A DNA stretch of 64,000 nt from Chitinophaga pollutisoli (GTDB lineage Bacteria > Bacteroidota > Bacteroidia > Chitinophagales > Chitinophagaceae). This document shows, in pieces, positions 7,487 to 17,204 of the stretch. The notes under the pieces are model-generated. The model made no database searches. It was not told the origin of the DNA and saw only the letters and a program-made list of their open reading frames with translations. Location of the stretch: contig NZ_CP149822.1 of NCBI RefSeq assembly GCF_038396755.1, positions 5,114,001 through 5,178,000 on the forward strand. Reading direction: 5' to 3'. The position numbers were made by a program, and so were the translations under genes. Each line of letters opens with the position of its first letter. Position 1 is the first letter of the stretch.

Positions 7487-9592
7487 GTGAAATTATTTCC
7501 GGATTCGGCGCTATACCAGCTCGAATTTGACAAGGTAAAGTTATTGCTGCAGGAACATTGCAAGACGGAATTGGGCAAAACGATGGCCGCCGAATTGCGC
7601 CTGCATACGCATATCGATTTTGTGAGGACGGCGCTGCAACAGGCGCATGAATACAAACAGCTGGTGCTTTTGCAGCAGCATTTCCCGAACGATTACATCC
7701 TCAACCTGAAAAAGGAGCTCCGCCTCCTTGAAATCCAGGGGGCTGTGCTCACGGGAGAGCAGTTTATGCTCATCCGCAAGCTGACGGAAAGCATGGGCAG
7801 CATTTTCAGGTTCTTTGATAACGACAGGAGAGTTACCTATTCCGCCTTGTACGGCGTCATCGAGCGAACGCATTACGAAAAAAAGATCGTAACGATGATC
7901 GACGAGGTGCTGGACGAAGCGGGACAGTTATTGGATAACGCCACGCCGGAGCTGGCGAAAATCCGCATGTCGCTCTACCGGAAACGGATGGAGCTGCGGC
8001 GGGTATTCGACCGGATACTGGGCAAGCTCCAGAAACAGGGTTACCTGGCCGACATCGAGGAGAGCTTCCTCAACGGGCGCCGGGTAGTGGCCATTTTCGC
8101 AGAGCAGAAGCGCATGGTGAAGGGGATTTTGCACGGTGAGTCGGACACACGGAAAACGGCCTTCCTCGAACCGGAGGAAACCATCCAGCTCAACAACGAG
8201 GTGTTTTCCCTCGAAAGGGAGGAGGAGAAAGAGGTGTACCGCATCCTGCGGACCCTCACGTCCAACCTGGCCAAACACCACGACCTGCTCACCGGCTACC
8301 ACGATATCCTGGGGATATTTGATTTCATCCGGGCCAAAGCCCGCCTGGCGCTGGATATCAACGGGAATTATCCCATGCTGGTGCCCCATGCACAGGTGCA
8401 CCTGGTGGAAGCATACCACCCCTTGCTGTTGCTGTACAACCGCAAGCAGGGCAAGCCCACCATACCCGTGAACATGACGCTGGACAAGGATAACCACATC
8501 CTCGTGATTTCCGGGCCCAATGCAGGCGGTAAGACTGTGACGCTCAAAACCGTAGGGCTGATCCAGCTCATGTTGCAGGCGGGGCTCCTGGTGCCCGTGC
8601 ACCCCACGAGCCAGCTCGGCATCTTCCGGCAGGTGATGATCCACATCGGCGATACCCAGAGTCTGGAGTTCGAGCTGTCGACCTACAGCTCCCATCTCAA
8701 AAACATGAAGCATTTCATGGAAAGCGCCAACGGGAGAACCCTCTTCTTCATCGATGAACTGGGCTCCGGTTCCGATCCCAACCTGGGAGGCGCTTTCGCC
8801 GAAGTGATCATGGAAGAACTGGCCCGCAAGCATGCTTTCGGGATCGTTACCACCCACTACCTCAACCTAAAGGTCATGGCCGGCAAGGTGAAAGGTATCG
8901 TAAACGCCGCCATGGGCTTCGACGAGGAAAAGCTCGCGCCCCTCTACCGGCTCATCATCGGCAAACCCGGCAGCTCCTACACCTTCTCCATCGCCCAGCG
9001 CATCGGGCTCGACCAGAGCCTCATCAACCGCGCCAGGAAACTTGTGGACGACGGCCACTTCCGGCTCGATAAGCTCCTCAACAAAGCCGAGCAGGATATG
9101 CAGAAAGTGGAAAGCAAGGAAAAAGAACTGCAGAAGCTGCTGAAAGAAAACGAGAAACTCAAGAAAGAATACGAATTGCTGTCGGACAAGGAAAGAAAAC
9201 AGCATGAATATACCCTCCAGAAACTCCAGAATAAGATCCGGGAAGAGGAGATCCAGTATCTGAAAGACATGGAGCGCAAGCTCAAGCAGATCGTGATCGA
9301 ATGGAAACGGACCGACGATAAACAGAAAGTGATCCGCCAGGCCGAAGAGCTGCTCTTCCATAAACGCTCCAAAGCCATCAACGAAAAGATACAGAAGAAG
9401 GTGGACAACAAGTTCCAGGAGATCAAAGGAGAAGTGAAGGTAGGCGACAAGGTGAAGATCCGGACCAACAACCAGGTGGGCAAAGTGCTCGAATTGCGGT
9501 CGAAAGCCGCCGTGGTGCAGGTCGGGAACATCCCTATCCAGGTGAAGCTGGCCGATCTCGTGCTCGTCCAGGAACGCCAGCAGGTGGAATAG
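7487..9592 (+). CDS. mutS2: MutS2-like DNA-binding ATPase lacking the Smr domain
   Basis: A 701-residue member of the MutS2 branch of MutS ATPases, which act on branched DNA in recombination or on collided ribosomes. It contains the MutS core and clamp helices, then the ATPase with Walker A GPNAGGKT at residues 343-350, FFIDELGSGSDPN near 420 and THYLNLK. A long Lys/Glu coiled coil (about 520-620) and a KOW-like end (VGDKVKIRTNNQVGKV) follow. Most MutS2 proteins continue into an ~80-residue Smr nuclease domain. Here the frame stops directly after the KOW-like part, and no Smr sequence is visible before the next gene. GTG at 7487 is the start: an in-frame TGA lies at 7466, no ATG lies between, and family homology (KLFPDSALYQLEF) begins there. 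Confidence 0.9.
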   Translation: MKLFPDSALYQLEFDKVKLLLQEHCKTELGKTMAAELRLHTHIDFVRTALQQAHEYKQLVLLQQHFPNDYILNLKKELRLLEIQGAVLTGEQFMLIRKLTESMGSIFRFFDNDRRVTYSALYGVIERTHYEKKIVTMIDEVLDEAGQLLDNATPELAKIRMSLYRKRMELRRVFDRILGKLQKQGYLADIEESFLNGRRVVAIFAEQKRMVKGILHGESDTRKTAFLEPEETIQLNNEVFSLEREEEKEVYRILRTLTSNLAKHHDLLTGYHDILGIFDFIRAKARLALDINGNYPMLVPHAQVHLVEAYHPLLLLYNRKQGKPTIPVNMTLDKDNHILVISGPNAGGKTVTLKTVGLIQLMLQAGLLVPVHPTSQLGIFRQVMIHIGDTQSLEFELSTYSSHLKNMKHFMESANGRTLFFIDELGSGSDPNLGGAFAEVIMEELARKHAFGIVTTHYLNLKVMAGKVKGIVNAAMGFDEEKLAPLYRLIIGKPGSSYTFSIAQRIGLDQSLINRARKLVDDGHFRLDKLLNKAEQDMQKVESKEKELQKLLKENEKLKKEYELLSDKERKQHEYTLQKLQNKIREEEIQYLKDMERKLKQIVIEWKRTDDKQKVIRQAEELLFHKRSKAINEKIQKKVDNKFQEIKGEVKVGDKVKIRTNNQVGKVLELRSKAAVVQVGNIPIQVKLADLVLVQERQQVE

Positions 9593-9668
9593 CCGTATCT
9601 TTACAGACTGGAATTATGCTTATTGAAACCGTCTGGCACGGGAGAGATGACCTTTAAAAACACGACCC

Positions 9669-10556
9669 ATGCAACTGACCAAGTACAACCATATACCCCT
9701 GGTGAGCGTACAGGATTCCCCTCTGGCAGAGGAAGGATCGCAATTTATTATTCACCTGGCTAACTTAAAGGAAATCGACTGGGAAGGGATTGCCTCGCCC
9801 CACCGGCACGATGGCTACACCGTGGATTTACTGCTCAAAGGGAGTGTGACGCAATACATTGATTTCGAAAAACATACCATACATGCGCCTGCGCTGATCA
9901 TGCTGGAGCCGGATCAGATCCACCAGCACGACCGGAGCGCCGATGCCGAAGTGCTTGCCATGTACTTCACCCGCGATTTTCTTATTACAGAAACGCTGGG
10001 GGTTTTGAGTTGCTGGCAATGCACGTTTAAAGACAGCATCCTTCACCTGGAAGAACACCAGTTGCAGGAGCTTTTGTCGTTCGCCCGCATCCTCCTGCAC
10101 GAGTACCGCAGCGACCGGCCCCGTAAGGAAGCCATCATTCGAAACGTGCTGTCTGCCTTCATCATCGCCTGCGGCCGCATTGCGCGCCCCGGCAGGGAAG
10201 AATACCGGACGGAGCACTACGGCGGCAATGCGCTGGGCGTACAGTTCAAGATCCTGGTGGATGAACATTTCCGGGACAAGGTGCAGGTGAGCGAATATGC
10301 GGAAATGCTGCATGTAACGCCGGGGCATCTAAACGATACGGTAAAAAACACCATCGGGCGGAGCGCCAAGCAGGTGATAGACGCCAAGCGGATCATGGAA
10401 GCCAAGCGGCTCCTGTTCTGGCAGAAGCATTCCGTCAAACAGATAGCGGGCGAGTTGAACTTCGACGACGACGCCTACTTTTCCAGATTCTTCAAAAAGC
10501 ACACGGGACAAACCCCCGCGCTTTTTCAAAAAAGCATCCGCGAAAAGTACAATTAA
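9669..10556 (+). CDS. AraC-family transcriptional regulator
   Basis: A 295-residue regulator with an AraC-ligand/cupin sensing domain (SPHRHDGYTVDLLLKGSV, then LEPDQIHQHDR) and a C-terminal AraC helix-turn-helix pair (VSEYAEMLHVTPGHLND and KQIAGELNFDDDAYFSRFFKKHTGQTP). It is on the same strand as, and 451 bp upstream of, the RND efflux operon, which makes that operon a plausible target. No operator can be assigned with confidence. The start ATG at 9669 follows an A-rich leader (AAAAACACGACC). Confidence 0.92.
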   Translation: MQLTKYNHIPLVSVQDSPLAEEGSQFIIHLANLKEIDWEGIASPHRHDGYTVDLLLKGSVTQYIDFEKHTIHAPALIMLEPDQIHQHDRSADAEVLAMYFTRDFLITETLGVLSCWQCTFKDSILHLEEHQLQELLSFARILLHEYRSDRPRKEAIIRNVLSAFIIACGRIARPGREEYRTEHYGGNALGVQFKILVDEHFRDKVQVSEYAEMLHVTPGHLNDTVKNTIGRSAKQVIDAKRIMEAKRLLFWQKHSVKQIAGELNFDDDAYFSRFFKKHTGQTPALFQKSIREKYN

Positions 10557-11007
10557 TCCCGTGATATGGAATGTACACGCGAATGAGACTTTTTATAGAT
10601 TTGCAGTGTCAATTGCAACGCATCAATTCTTACGATCATGAAAGTTAAGTAACCTAACTGTAACAACATCCGAAGGCACATGGACAGCAACTTGTGCCGA
10701 AACCCTGATCGTTACAGCTTTACTGCGGCCCAGGCAGTATGTAGTCTCCTTTTTTCACACCATGTTTTGAATAGCCAGGCACGTCCATGCCTGAATGTTC
10801 TGTAATGTCTATTGCTTTTTACATAAAAAGAGCAATGCTTATGCCGCGTGCATAAGGCCGGACGATATTGAAACAATTATTGGCGAACAAAAAAACATCT
10901 GAAATACAGCATACCAAGGCATGGGTCTGTTAACGGTAACATGTTCAACACGGGCCTGCCTTGCCGGTTAAACCGGACTCACGTTCAATTCTATAACACT
11001 ATAACAA
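10557..11007. other. 451-bp gene-free leader region upstream of the RND operon
   Basis: No credible gene is present. The region holds several short perfect inverted repeats: CAGGCA/TGCCTG (about 10768-10785), ATTGCT/AGCAAT flanking an A/T stretch (about 10811-10836), CTTATGC/GCATAAG at 10838-10856, and CCGGTT/AACCGG near 10965. None is followed by a clear T-tract on the plus strand. They may be protein-binding sites or a folded 5' leader for the efflux operon. Confidence 0.4.
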
Positions 11008-12188
11008 ATGGAACTATCACTCAAAAAAATGACCACACACAAGCCACTCGGTTACTTGTCAGGCATCCTGATGTTGGCTGTATTATTATATAGCTGCTCA
11101 TCTCCCCAGGCTGGCCCCCCCAGCAGGGTCCCCCGCAGTTGCCCGTAATGGTGGTTACTTCGGCCCCGGCTACCACTTACCTGGAGTTTCCCGCTTCGCT
11201 GGAAGGAAAGGTGAATGTAGACGTGCGCCCGCAGGTATCCGGCTACCTCGAAAAAATATTTGTAGATGAAGGCGCTTATGTAAAAGCAGGGCAGCCATTG
11301 TTTAAAATAGATCCGAAGGTATATGCCGAACAATTGAACAGCGCCTCTTCTAACCAGCTTGCAGCGCAGGCTAACGTTGAAAAGGCGCAGGTTGAAGTGG
11401 ACCGCCTGACCCCTCTGGTGGCCAGCAACGTGATCTCTGAGGTACAGCTAAAAACGGCGAAAGCAAACTATGAGGCAGCAAAAGCCGCTTTGGCCCAGGC
11501 CAGGGCAGCAGCAGGCAGCGCGCGGATCAATGTAGGCTATACCCTGATTACCGCGTCGGTAAGCGGTTACATCGGAAGGATCCCCTATAAGGTGGGCGCC
11601 CTCGTAAGCAACGCCGATGCCCAGCCCCTTACGGTGCTTTCCGAAGTACGTGAAATGTACGCTTACTTTTCAATGAGCGAAGCGGACTTCATCACATTCA
11701 AGAACAACTTCCCCGGCAAAACGCTGGAAGAGAAACTGAAGAATGCACCTCCGGTTGAACTGATACTGGCAGATAACAGCACGTTCACTGAGAAAGGAAA
11801 AATAGGAACGATAGACGGGCAGTTCAATAAGACCACCGGCGCCATCACATTCCGCGCCACTTTCCCCAACCCCGATGGCGTACTGCGTACGGGCAATACG
11901 GGCAAAGTAAGATTTGCACAGGAAGTTCCCGCTGCTATCACCATTCCGCAGGAAGCTACGTTCGAGATCCAGGACAAAGTGCTGGTATACACCGTGGCAG
12001 ACAGCAACAAAGTGGCCAGCAGGCCCATCAGGATTTTCGGAAAGACTGCCAACTTTTATTATGTAAGCGACGGGTTGAAAGCAGGCGATAAGATCGTGCT
12101 GTCCGGAACCGGCAATTTAAAAGACGGGGCAGTCATCGCACCGCAGCCGGTACCGGCAGACAGTGTGCTTCAATCAAAAACATTGTAA
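11008..12188 (+). CDS. RND efflux periplasmic adaptor (MFP) lipoprotein, frameshifted in this sequence
   Basis: A membrane-fusion protein of the AcrA/MexA type that links the RND pump to the outer-membrane channel. The ATG at 11008 opens a frame with a lipoprotein signal (LAVLLYSCSS). That frame runs into a stop at 11146-11148. The remainder (350 codons from 11139) continues in the next frame with QVSGYLEKIFVDEGAYVKAG (lipoyl/barrel-sandwich domain), a coiled-coil hairpin, GYTLITASVSGYIGRI and a beta-barrel end. The two parts join at a C7 run (11115-11121). One extra C would give a continuous protein reading GPPQQGPPQLPVM, a linker typical of these adaptors. A missing base call, a real mutation or slippage are all possible. 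It is followed by the pump and channel genes. Confidence 0.88.
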
Positions 12189-12265
12189 GTAACAGGCCAT
12201 ACTTTGCTCGTAAAGTATGACATGCAAGCATCAAATTTTACTTACGATCTAAAAGTGAATTTATC

Positions 12266-15200
12266 ATGTTAAGAACATTTATATTAAGGCCGGTGCTTTC
12301 AACGGTAGTGTCGATAATCCTGCTATTATTGGGCATTATCTCCTACTTTGCCCTGCCTGTTACGTTGTTTCCCGACATCGCGCCGCCCAGCGTGACCGTG
12401 ACGGCCGTCTACCCCGGCGCCAACGCTGAAGTAGTGGCCCGGTCCGTGGCCAACCCAATAGAGGAATCGGTGAACGGGGTGGAGAACATGACCTACATGA
12501 CCTCCAACTCCAATAACGACGGCAGCATGGTGTTGACCGTCTATTTCAAACAGGGGACCGATCCTGATATCGCTGCCGTGAACGTGCAGAACAGGGTGTC
12601 CAAAGCCACCAGCCAGTTACCCGCAGAAGTGGTGACCGCGGGCATCAGCACGCAGAAGGTGCAGAACGGTTTCATTATGTTCATGGGGTTGTATAGCGAA
12701 AACCCTAAGGAATACGATGAAAAGTTCCTGCAAAACTATATCAAGATCAACCTGATCCCCCAAATTCAACGTGTGCCCGGCGTAGCGCAGGCGCAGATCT
12801 TCGGCGCCAAGGACTATTCCATGCGTGTCTGGCTGAAGCCCGACCGCCTTGCAGCCAATAACCTGGCCCCGCAGGACGTGTTGAACGCGATCAGGGACCA
12901 GAACATCGAATCCGCCCCCGGCCGTTTGGGCGAAAGCAGCTCGGAGACCTTTGAATTTGTATTGAAATACAAAGGCAAACTGAGCCTGAATGAGGACTAC
13001 GAGAATATTGTCATAAAAGCCAACAGCGACGGCTCTATGCTTCGTTTGAAAGACGTGGCCCGTATAGAATTCGGAGCGCTCAACTACGGCGCGAATAACC
13101 TGCTGGATGGCAAACCGGCCGCTGGTTTTGCTATTATTCAGACGGCCGGCTCCAACGCCAATGAGATCCTTGATAACATCGAGCATCTGCTGGTGGATTT
13201 TAAGGCCACGCTGCCTACCGGCGTAAAGACGGTGGTGATGTACAACGCCAAGGACTTCCTGGACGCCTCCATACACCAGGTTCGTGAAACGCTCGTGATC
13301 GCATTTTTGCTGGTGTTCCTCGTGGTATACCTGTTCCTGCAGGACCTCCGCTCTACTTTGATCCCTGCTATTGCAGTGCCGGTGGCCATTTTAGGCACAT
13401 TCTTCTTCCTTCAGCTGTTTGGTTTCAGCATCAACCTGCTCACCCTGTTCGCACTCGTGCTGGCAATCGGTATCGTGGTGGATGATGCGATAGTGGTGGT
13501 GGAAGCGGTGCACGCCAAAATGGAACATACGCGATGGCCCGCAAGAAAAGCCACCCTGAAGTCAATGGATGAAATATCAGGAGCCGTTATTTCCATTACC
13601 CTGGTGATGATGGCGGTATTTATACCCGTTGGTTTTATGGAAGGCCCCGCAGGTGTGTTCTATAGGCAGTTTGCATTTACGCTGGCCATCGCTATCATGA
13701 TCTCTGCGATCAATGCATTGACCCTGAGCCCCGCGCTGTGTGCCCTGTTCTTAAAACCTGAACATGGTGAGCATGGCCAGAAGACAGGATTCGGCAGCCG
13801 TTTCTTTAACGCCTTCAACGCCGGTTTCCGTTCTATGACCAACCGGTACATCAAGAGCCTTAATTTCCTGATCAAGCGGAAGGCGATTGCCATCGGTCTG
13901 CTGGTTATTGTAGCCATCGTATCTTTTATATTGGTTCAAAAGACGCCTACCGGATTTATTCCCACGGAAGACCAGGGCTTTGTATTATATGCCCTGAACA
14001 CGCCTCCGGGCAGCTCTTTGGACAGAACGCATAAGTCTACGTCAAAAATAGACGAAAAGCTCCGCCAATTCCCATCGGTGAAACATACCTGGACGGTGGA
14101 CGGCTTTAACTTCATCAGCAATGCCGCCGCATCTCCTTATGCCGCAGGGTTTGTACGCCTGAAAGACAAAGAGGATAGAGGTGACGTGGATAATATCGAC
14201 CAGATCACCGGCATGATGTATGGACCGGCAAGCGAGCTGAAAGACGCCAGCGCCTTCTTCTTCAACTTCCCGACGGTGCAGGGTTTTGGTAACGTGAGCG
14301 GTTTTGAGTTCATGCTGCAGGATAAACAAGGGCGCCCGCTGGACCAGCTGGGCAACAACGCCTGGGCCTTTATCGGCGCCCTGATGCAAAGACCAGAGAT
14401 CGGCGCGGCATTCACCACCTTCTCCGCGGGTAACCCCCAGTACAAGGTAGAAGTGGATAATTTTAAGGCCAAACAATTGGGCGTATCCGTCAGCGATCTG
14501 ATGCAGACCATGCAGATTTATTACGGCAGCAGTTATGTTTCGGACTTTAACCGTTTTGGAAAGTACTATCGTGTGGTAGCGCAGGCTGATATACCTTATC
14601 GTACAGACATCCACTCGCTCGATGGAATTTACGTGAAGAACAGCCAGGGTGAAATGGTGCCGGTGAAATCGATGGTGTCGCTGAAACGTGTATATGGTCC
14701 CGAAACGGTAACCCGCAACAACATGTTCAATGCCGTTACCATCAATGGTACACCCAAGCCGGGTTATAGTACGGGTGATGCCATCAAGGCCATCGAGGAG
14801 ACTGCAAAAACGGCGTTGCCGCAAGGTTATGGATACGAATGGACCGGTGCCACCCGCGAGGAGATCAAAGCCGGCGACCAGCAGATCTACATCTTCCTGC
14901 TCAGTATCATATTCGTATACTTCCTGCTGGCAGCCCAGTTCGAAAGCTATGTGTTGCCGCTCGCAATTATCCTCACCATACCGACCGGTATCCTTGGTGT
15001 ATTCGCCTTCATCGGATTTGCCGGCCTGGACAATAACATCTATGTACAGATCGGTATGATCATGCTGATAGGCCTGCTGGCGAAAAACGCCATCCTGATC
15101 GTGGAATTTGCCGTGCAGCGACGGCGCAACGGGATGGGCCTGCTCGAATCGGCGCTTGCCGGGGCAAGGGCCAGGCTTCGTCCTATCCTGATGACTTCAT

Positions 15201-15433
15201 TCGCCTTTATCGTAGGTTTGATACCCCTGGTATTTGTGCAGAAAGGCTCCGCAGTGGGTAACCACTCCATTGGTTATAGCGCCATCGGCGGTATGTTGAC
15301 CGGTGTGATCCTGGGTGTATTTATCATTCCTGTGCTGTATGTGATATTCCAGTTCTTACAGGAAAAAATAACCGGCCGCCCCGGCTTAAGAGTTTATGAA
15401 GAAGAGATGGAAATGGAAGAAGCAACCGTATAA
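12266..15433 (+). CDS. RND multidrug efflux pump, inner-membrane subunit (HAE1/AcrB type)
   Basis: A 1055-residue proton-driven export pump with the full-length two-repeat HAE1 layout: helix 1 (RPVLSTVVSIILLLLG), a large periplasmic porter/docking region, six helices, a second periplasmic region and six more helices. The proton-relay Asp pair is present at residues 406-407 in GIVVDDAIVVVE. The porter start ALPVTLFPDIAPPSVTV and the late motif RRRNGMGLLESALAGARARL are typical. It lies between the adaptor (77 bp upstream) and the channel (17 bp downstream), forming a complete tripartite drug or solvent pump. The substrate cannot be predicted. Confidence 0.96.
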   Translation: MLRTFILRPVLSTVVSIILLLLGIISYFALPVTLFPDIAPPSVTVTAVYPGANAEVVARSVANPIEESVNGVENMTYMTSNSNNDGSMVLTVYFKQGTDPDIAAVNVQNRVSKATSQLPAEVVTAGISTQKVQNGFIMFMGLYSENPKEYDEKFLQNYIKINLIPQIQRVPGVAQAQIFGAKDYSMRVWLKPDRLAANNLAPQDVLNAIRDQNIESAPGRLGESSSETFEFVLKYKGKLSLNEDYENIVIKANSDGSMLRLKDVARIEFGALNYGANNLLDGKPAAGFAIIQTAGSNANEILDNIEHLLVDFKATLPTGVKTVVMYNAKDFLDASIHQVRETLVIAFLLVFLVVYLFLQDLRSTLIPAIAVPVAILGTFFFLQLFGFSINLLTLFALVLAIGIVVDDAIVVVEAVHAKMEHTRWPARKATLKSMDEISGAVISITLVMMAVFIPVGFMEGPAGVFYRQFAFTLAIAIMISAINALTLSPALCALFLKPEHGEHGQKTGFGSRFFNAFNAGFRSMTNRYIKSLNFLIKRKAIAIGLLVIVAIVSFILVQKTPTGFIPTEDQGFVLYALNTPPGSSLDRTHKSTSKIDEKLRQFPSVKHTWTVDGFNFISNAAASPYAAGFVRLKDKEDRGDVDNIDQITGMMYGPASELKDASAFFFNFPTVQGFGNVSGFEFMLQDKQGRPLDQLGNNAWAFIGALMQRPEIGAAFTTFSAGNPQYKVEVDNFKAKQLGVSVSDLMQTMQIYYGSSYVSDFNRFGKYYRVVAQADIPYRTDIHSLDGIYVKNSQGEMVPVKSMVSLKRVYGPETVTRNNMFNAVTINGTPKPGYSTGDAIKAIEETAKTALPQGYGYEWTGATREEIKAGDQQIYIFLLSIIFVYFLLAAQFESYVLPLAIILTIPTGILGVFAFIGFAGLDNNIYVQIGMIMLIGLLAKNAILIVEFAVQRRRNGMGLLESALAGARARLRPILMTSFAFIVGLIPLVFVQKGSAVGNHSIGYSAIGGMLTGVILGVFIIPVLYVIFQFLQEKITGRPGLRVYEEEMEMEEATV

Positions 15434-15450
15434 GTAAAATCAAGGCAATT

Positions 15451-16857
15451 ATGACGCAATATTCAAAATACTTAATAGCTATACTCACGGCAGCGTCGTT
15501 TGCGGCCTGCAAAGTCGGGAAAGACTTTCAGCGGCCGGAAACCCCGCTGCCCGCGCAATTCGGCAATGCGGCGGCGGGAGACAGCACTATCGGTGCCGCC
15601 CCGTGGAAGCAGTTCTTCCCCGATCCTGCCCTGCAGGAATTGATCGGAAACGCCCTCAACAGCAATTTCGACCTGCAGCTGGCGCTCAAAAGGATCGAAG
15701 CCGCCTCTTCCTACGTGAAACAGGCCAAAGCCGCCCTTTTGCCTTCCATCAACGCGAATGCGGCCGCCAATACCTCGTTTCCTTCCAAAAACAGCCTGAA
15801 CGGGTTGAGCCTCAATAACTTCCTGCAGACAGACCATATCGAGGACTATACCCTCAGCCTGGGCGTTTCATGGGAAATCGACATCTGGGGCAAAATCCGC
15901 CGGCAGAAGGAAGCCGCGCTGGCACAATACCTCCAGACGTACGAAGCGGCCCGCGCCGTACAAACGGGCATCGTGGCGCAGGTAGCCAACAGCTACTTCA
16001 ACCTCCTCATGCTCGACGCGCAGCTCGACATCGCCAAACGCAACGCTACGCTGAGCGACACCATCGTGCAGATGATCCGCATGCAGAAAACGGCCGGAGA
16101 AGTAACCGAACTGGCCGTTCAGCAGGCAGTGGCCCAGCAGCAGCAGGCGGAACAGCTCATCCCGCAGCTGGAGCAGGCTGCAGCCATCCAGGCGAACGCT
16201 ATCCGCATCCTCATGGGGCAATTGCCCGGTGATGTTTCGCGCAGCGCAACGCTGGACCGCTACCAGGTATGGGACAGCCTGCAAACAGGCGTTCCGGCCG
16301 AAGTGATCGCCAACCGCCCGGACGTGAAAGCCTCCGAAATGGGCCTGAAAGCCGCCAACGCTAATGTAGGCGCCGCGCAGGGGGCCATGTATCCCTCACT
16401 CAGCCTCACGGCCAACGGCGGCCTCAACGCCTATGAGATCGGGAAGTGGTTCCAGGGGCACTCGCTATTCGGTACGCTGGCCGGCAACATCGCCCAGCCG
16501 GTATTTAACCAGCGCAGGCTCCGGACCCAGCTGGAAGTTGCGCAGAACGAACGCGACCAGGCCGCCATCCGGTTTAAGCAATCGGTAACCGTGGCCGTCC
16601 GTGAGGTCACCGACGCACTGGTGCAGCTGGAAAAGCTCCAGGAGCAGCAAACCATCGCCGGATCGCGGCTCACCACCACCCGGCAGGCCGTTAACAACGC
16701 CCGGCTGCTGTTCCGCAGCGGCCTGGCCAATTACCTGGAAGTCATCAACGCCCAGGGCAGCAGCCTGCAAGCCGAACTCACACAGGCAGACATCAAACGG
16801 CAACGCCTCACCGCCATGGTTGACCTTTACCGGTCGCTCGGCGGCGGCTACCAATAA
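15451..16857 (+). CDS. Outer-membrane efflux lipoprotein (OprM/NodT type)
   Basis: A 468-residue channel subunit. It has a lipobox SFAAC (Cys20), the early motif VGKDFQRPETPLPAQF, and the two OEP repeats with long amphipathic helices. These include SWEIDIWGKIRRQKEAALAQ, the conserved ANRPDVKASE region and the C-terminal LLFRSGLANYLEVINAQ. It starts 17 bp after the pump gene and is the last gene of the efflux operon. More than 850 bp without genes follow. Confidence 0.95.
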   Translation: MTQYSKYLIAILTAASFAACKVGKDFQRPETPLPAQFGNAAAGDSTIGAAPWKQFFPDPALQELIGNALNSNFDLQLALKRIEAASSYVKQAKAALLPSINANAAANTSFPSKNSLNGLSLNNFLQTDHIEDYTLSLGVSWEIDIWGKIRRQKEAALAQYLQTYEAARAVQTGIVAQVANSYFNLLMLDAQLDIAKRNATLSDTIVQMIRMQKTAGEVTELAVQQAVAQQQQAEQLIPQLEQAAAIQANAIRILMGQLPGDVSRSATLDRYQVWDSLQTGVPAEVIANRPDVKASEMGLKAANANVGAAQGAMYPSLSLTANGGLNAYEIGKWFQGHSLFGTLAGNIAQPVFNQRRLRTQLEVAQNERDQAAIRFKQSVTVAVREVTDALVQLEKLQEQQTIAGSRLTTTRQAVNNARLLFRSGLANYLEVINAQGSSLQAELTQADIKRQRLTAMVDLYRSLGGGYQ

Positions 16858-16871
16858 ACCGGTTTCCCCGG

Positions 16872-16945
16872 ACAGATGATAGCAGGTCTATTCAAAACAA
16901 CAGACAGGTTGTGAGGAAGAAATGCACAGGACGGCTATCATCTGT
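16872..16945. repeat. 74-bp inverted-repeat element, copy 1
   Basis: The ends are a perfect 12-bp inverted repeat, ACAGATGATAGC (16872-16883) and GCTATCATCTGT (16934-16945). A very similar element of nearly the same size follows at 17005. In that second copy the inner GC/GC ends have become AC/GT on both arms, so pairing is preserved. Confidence 0.7.
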
Positions 16946-17004
16946 ACGGGAAATATCCGGGAAACAGTAAGTACATCACAACCGAATGGGTATGATGACG
17001 GCGG

Positions 17005-17076
17005 ACAGATGATAACCCGTCCGCGAATCAAAAGATAAATTGGAAGACAGTAAGCTCAAAGGCAGTTATCATCTGT
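17005..17076. repeat. 72-bp inverted-repeat element, copy 2
   Basis: The ends are a perfect 12-bp inverted repeat, ACAGATGATAAC (17005-17016) and GTTATCATCTGT (17065-17076), differing from copy 1 by a compensated change on both arms. The interiors of the two copies are not clearly alike, apart from a shared ACAGTAAG string near each (about 16964 and 17047). Confidence 0.7.
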
Positions 17077-17110
17077 TTGCGGTTATCGCTCTTCATGAAC
17101 ATCAGGTTGT

Positions 17111-17140
17111 ACCGGCGGGAGAAATCCTGCCGGTTTTTTT
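17111..17140 (+). terminator. Terminator-like hairpin 1 of a CCGGCAGG family
   Basis: A 10-bp stem with one G-T pair (ACCGGCGGGA / TCCTGCCGGT) closed by GAAA is followed by seven T residues. It lies about 250 bp beyond the last efflux gene. Confidence 0.75.
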
Positions 17141-17204
17141 ATATATCGGGAATAGACAATATAATGCACGGCTGCCGGAAAGCCGGTGGAAATGGTAGGT
17201 TGCG

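Noticed and set aside
11100..11150. Programmed -1 frameshifting in the RND adaptor
   Set aside because: A C7 run could slip, but no downstream stimulatory structure is evident, and five other genes show the same kind of lost base, so an error or ordinary deletion is simpler.
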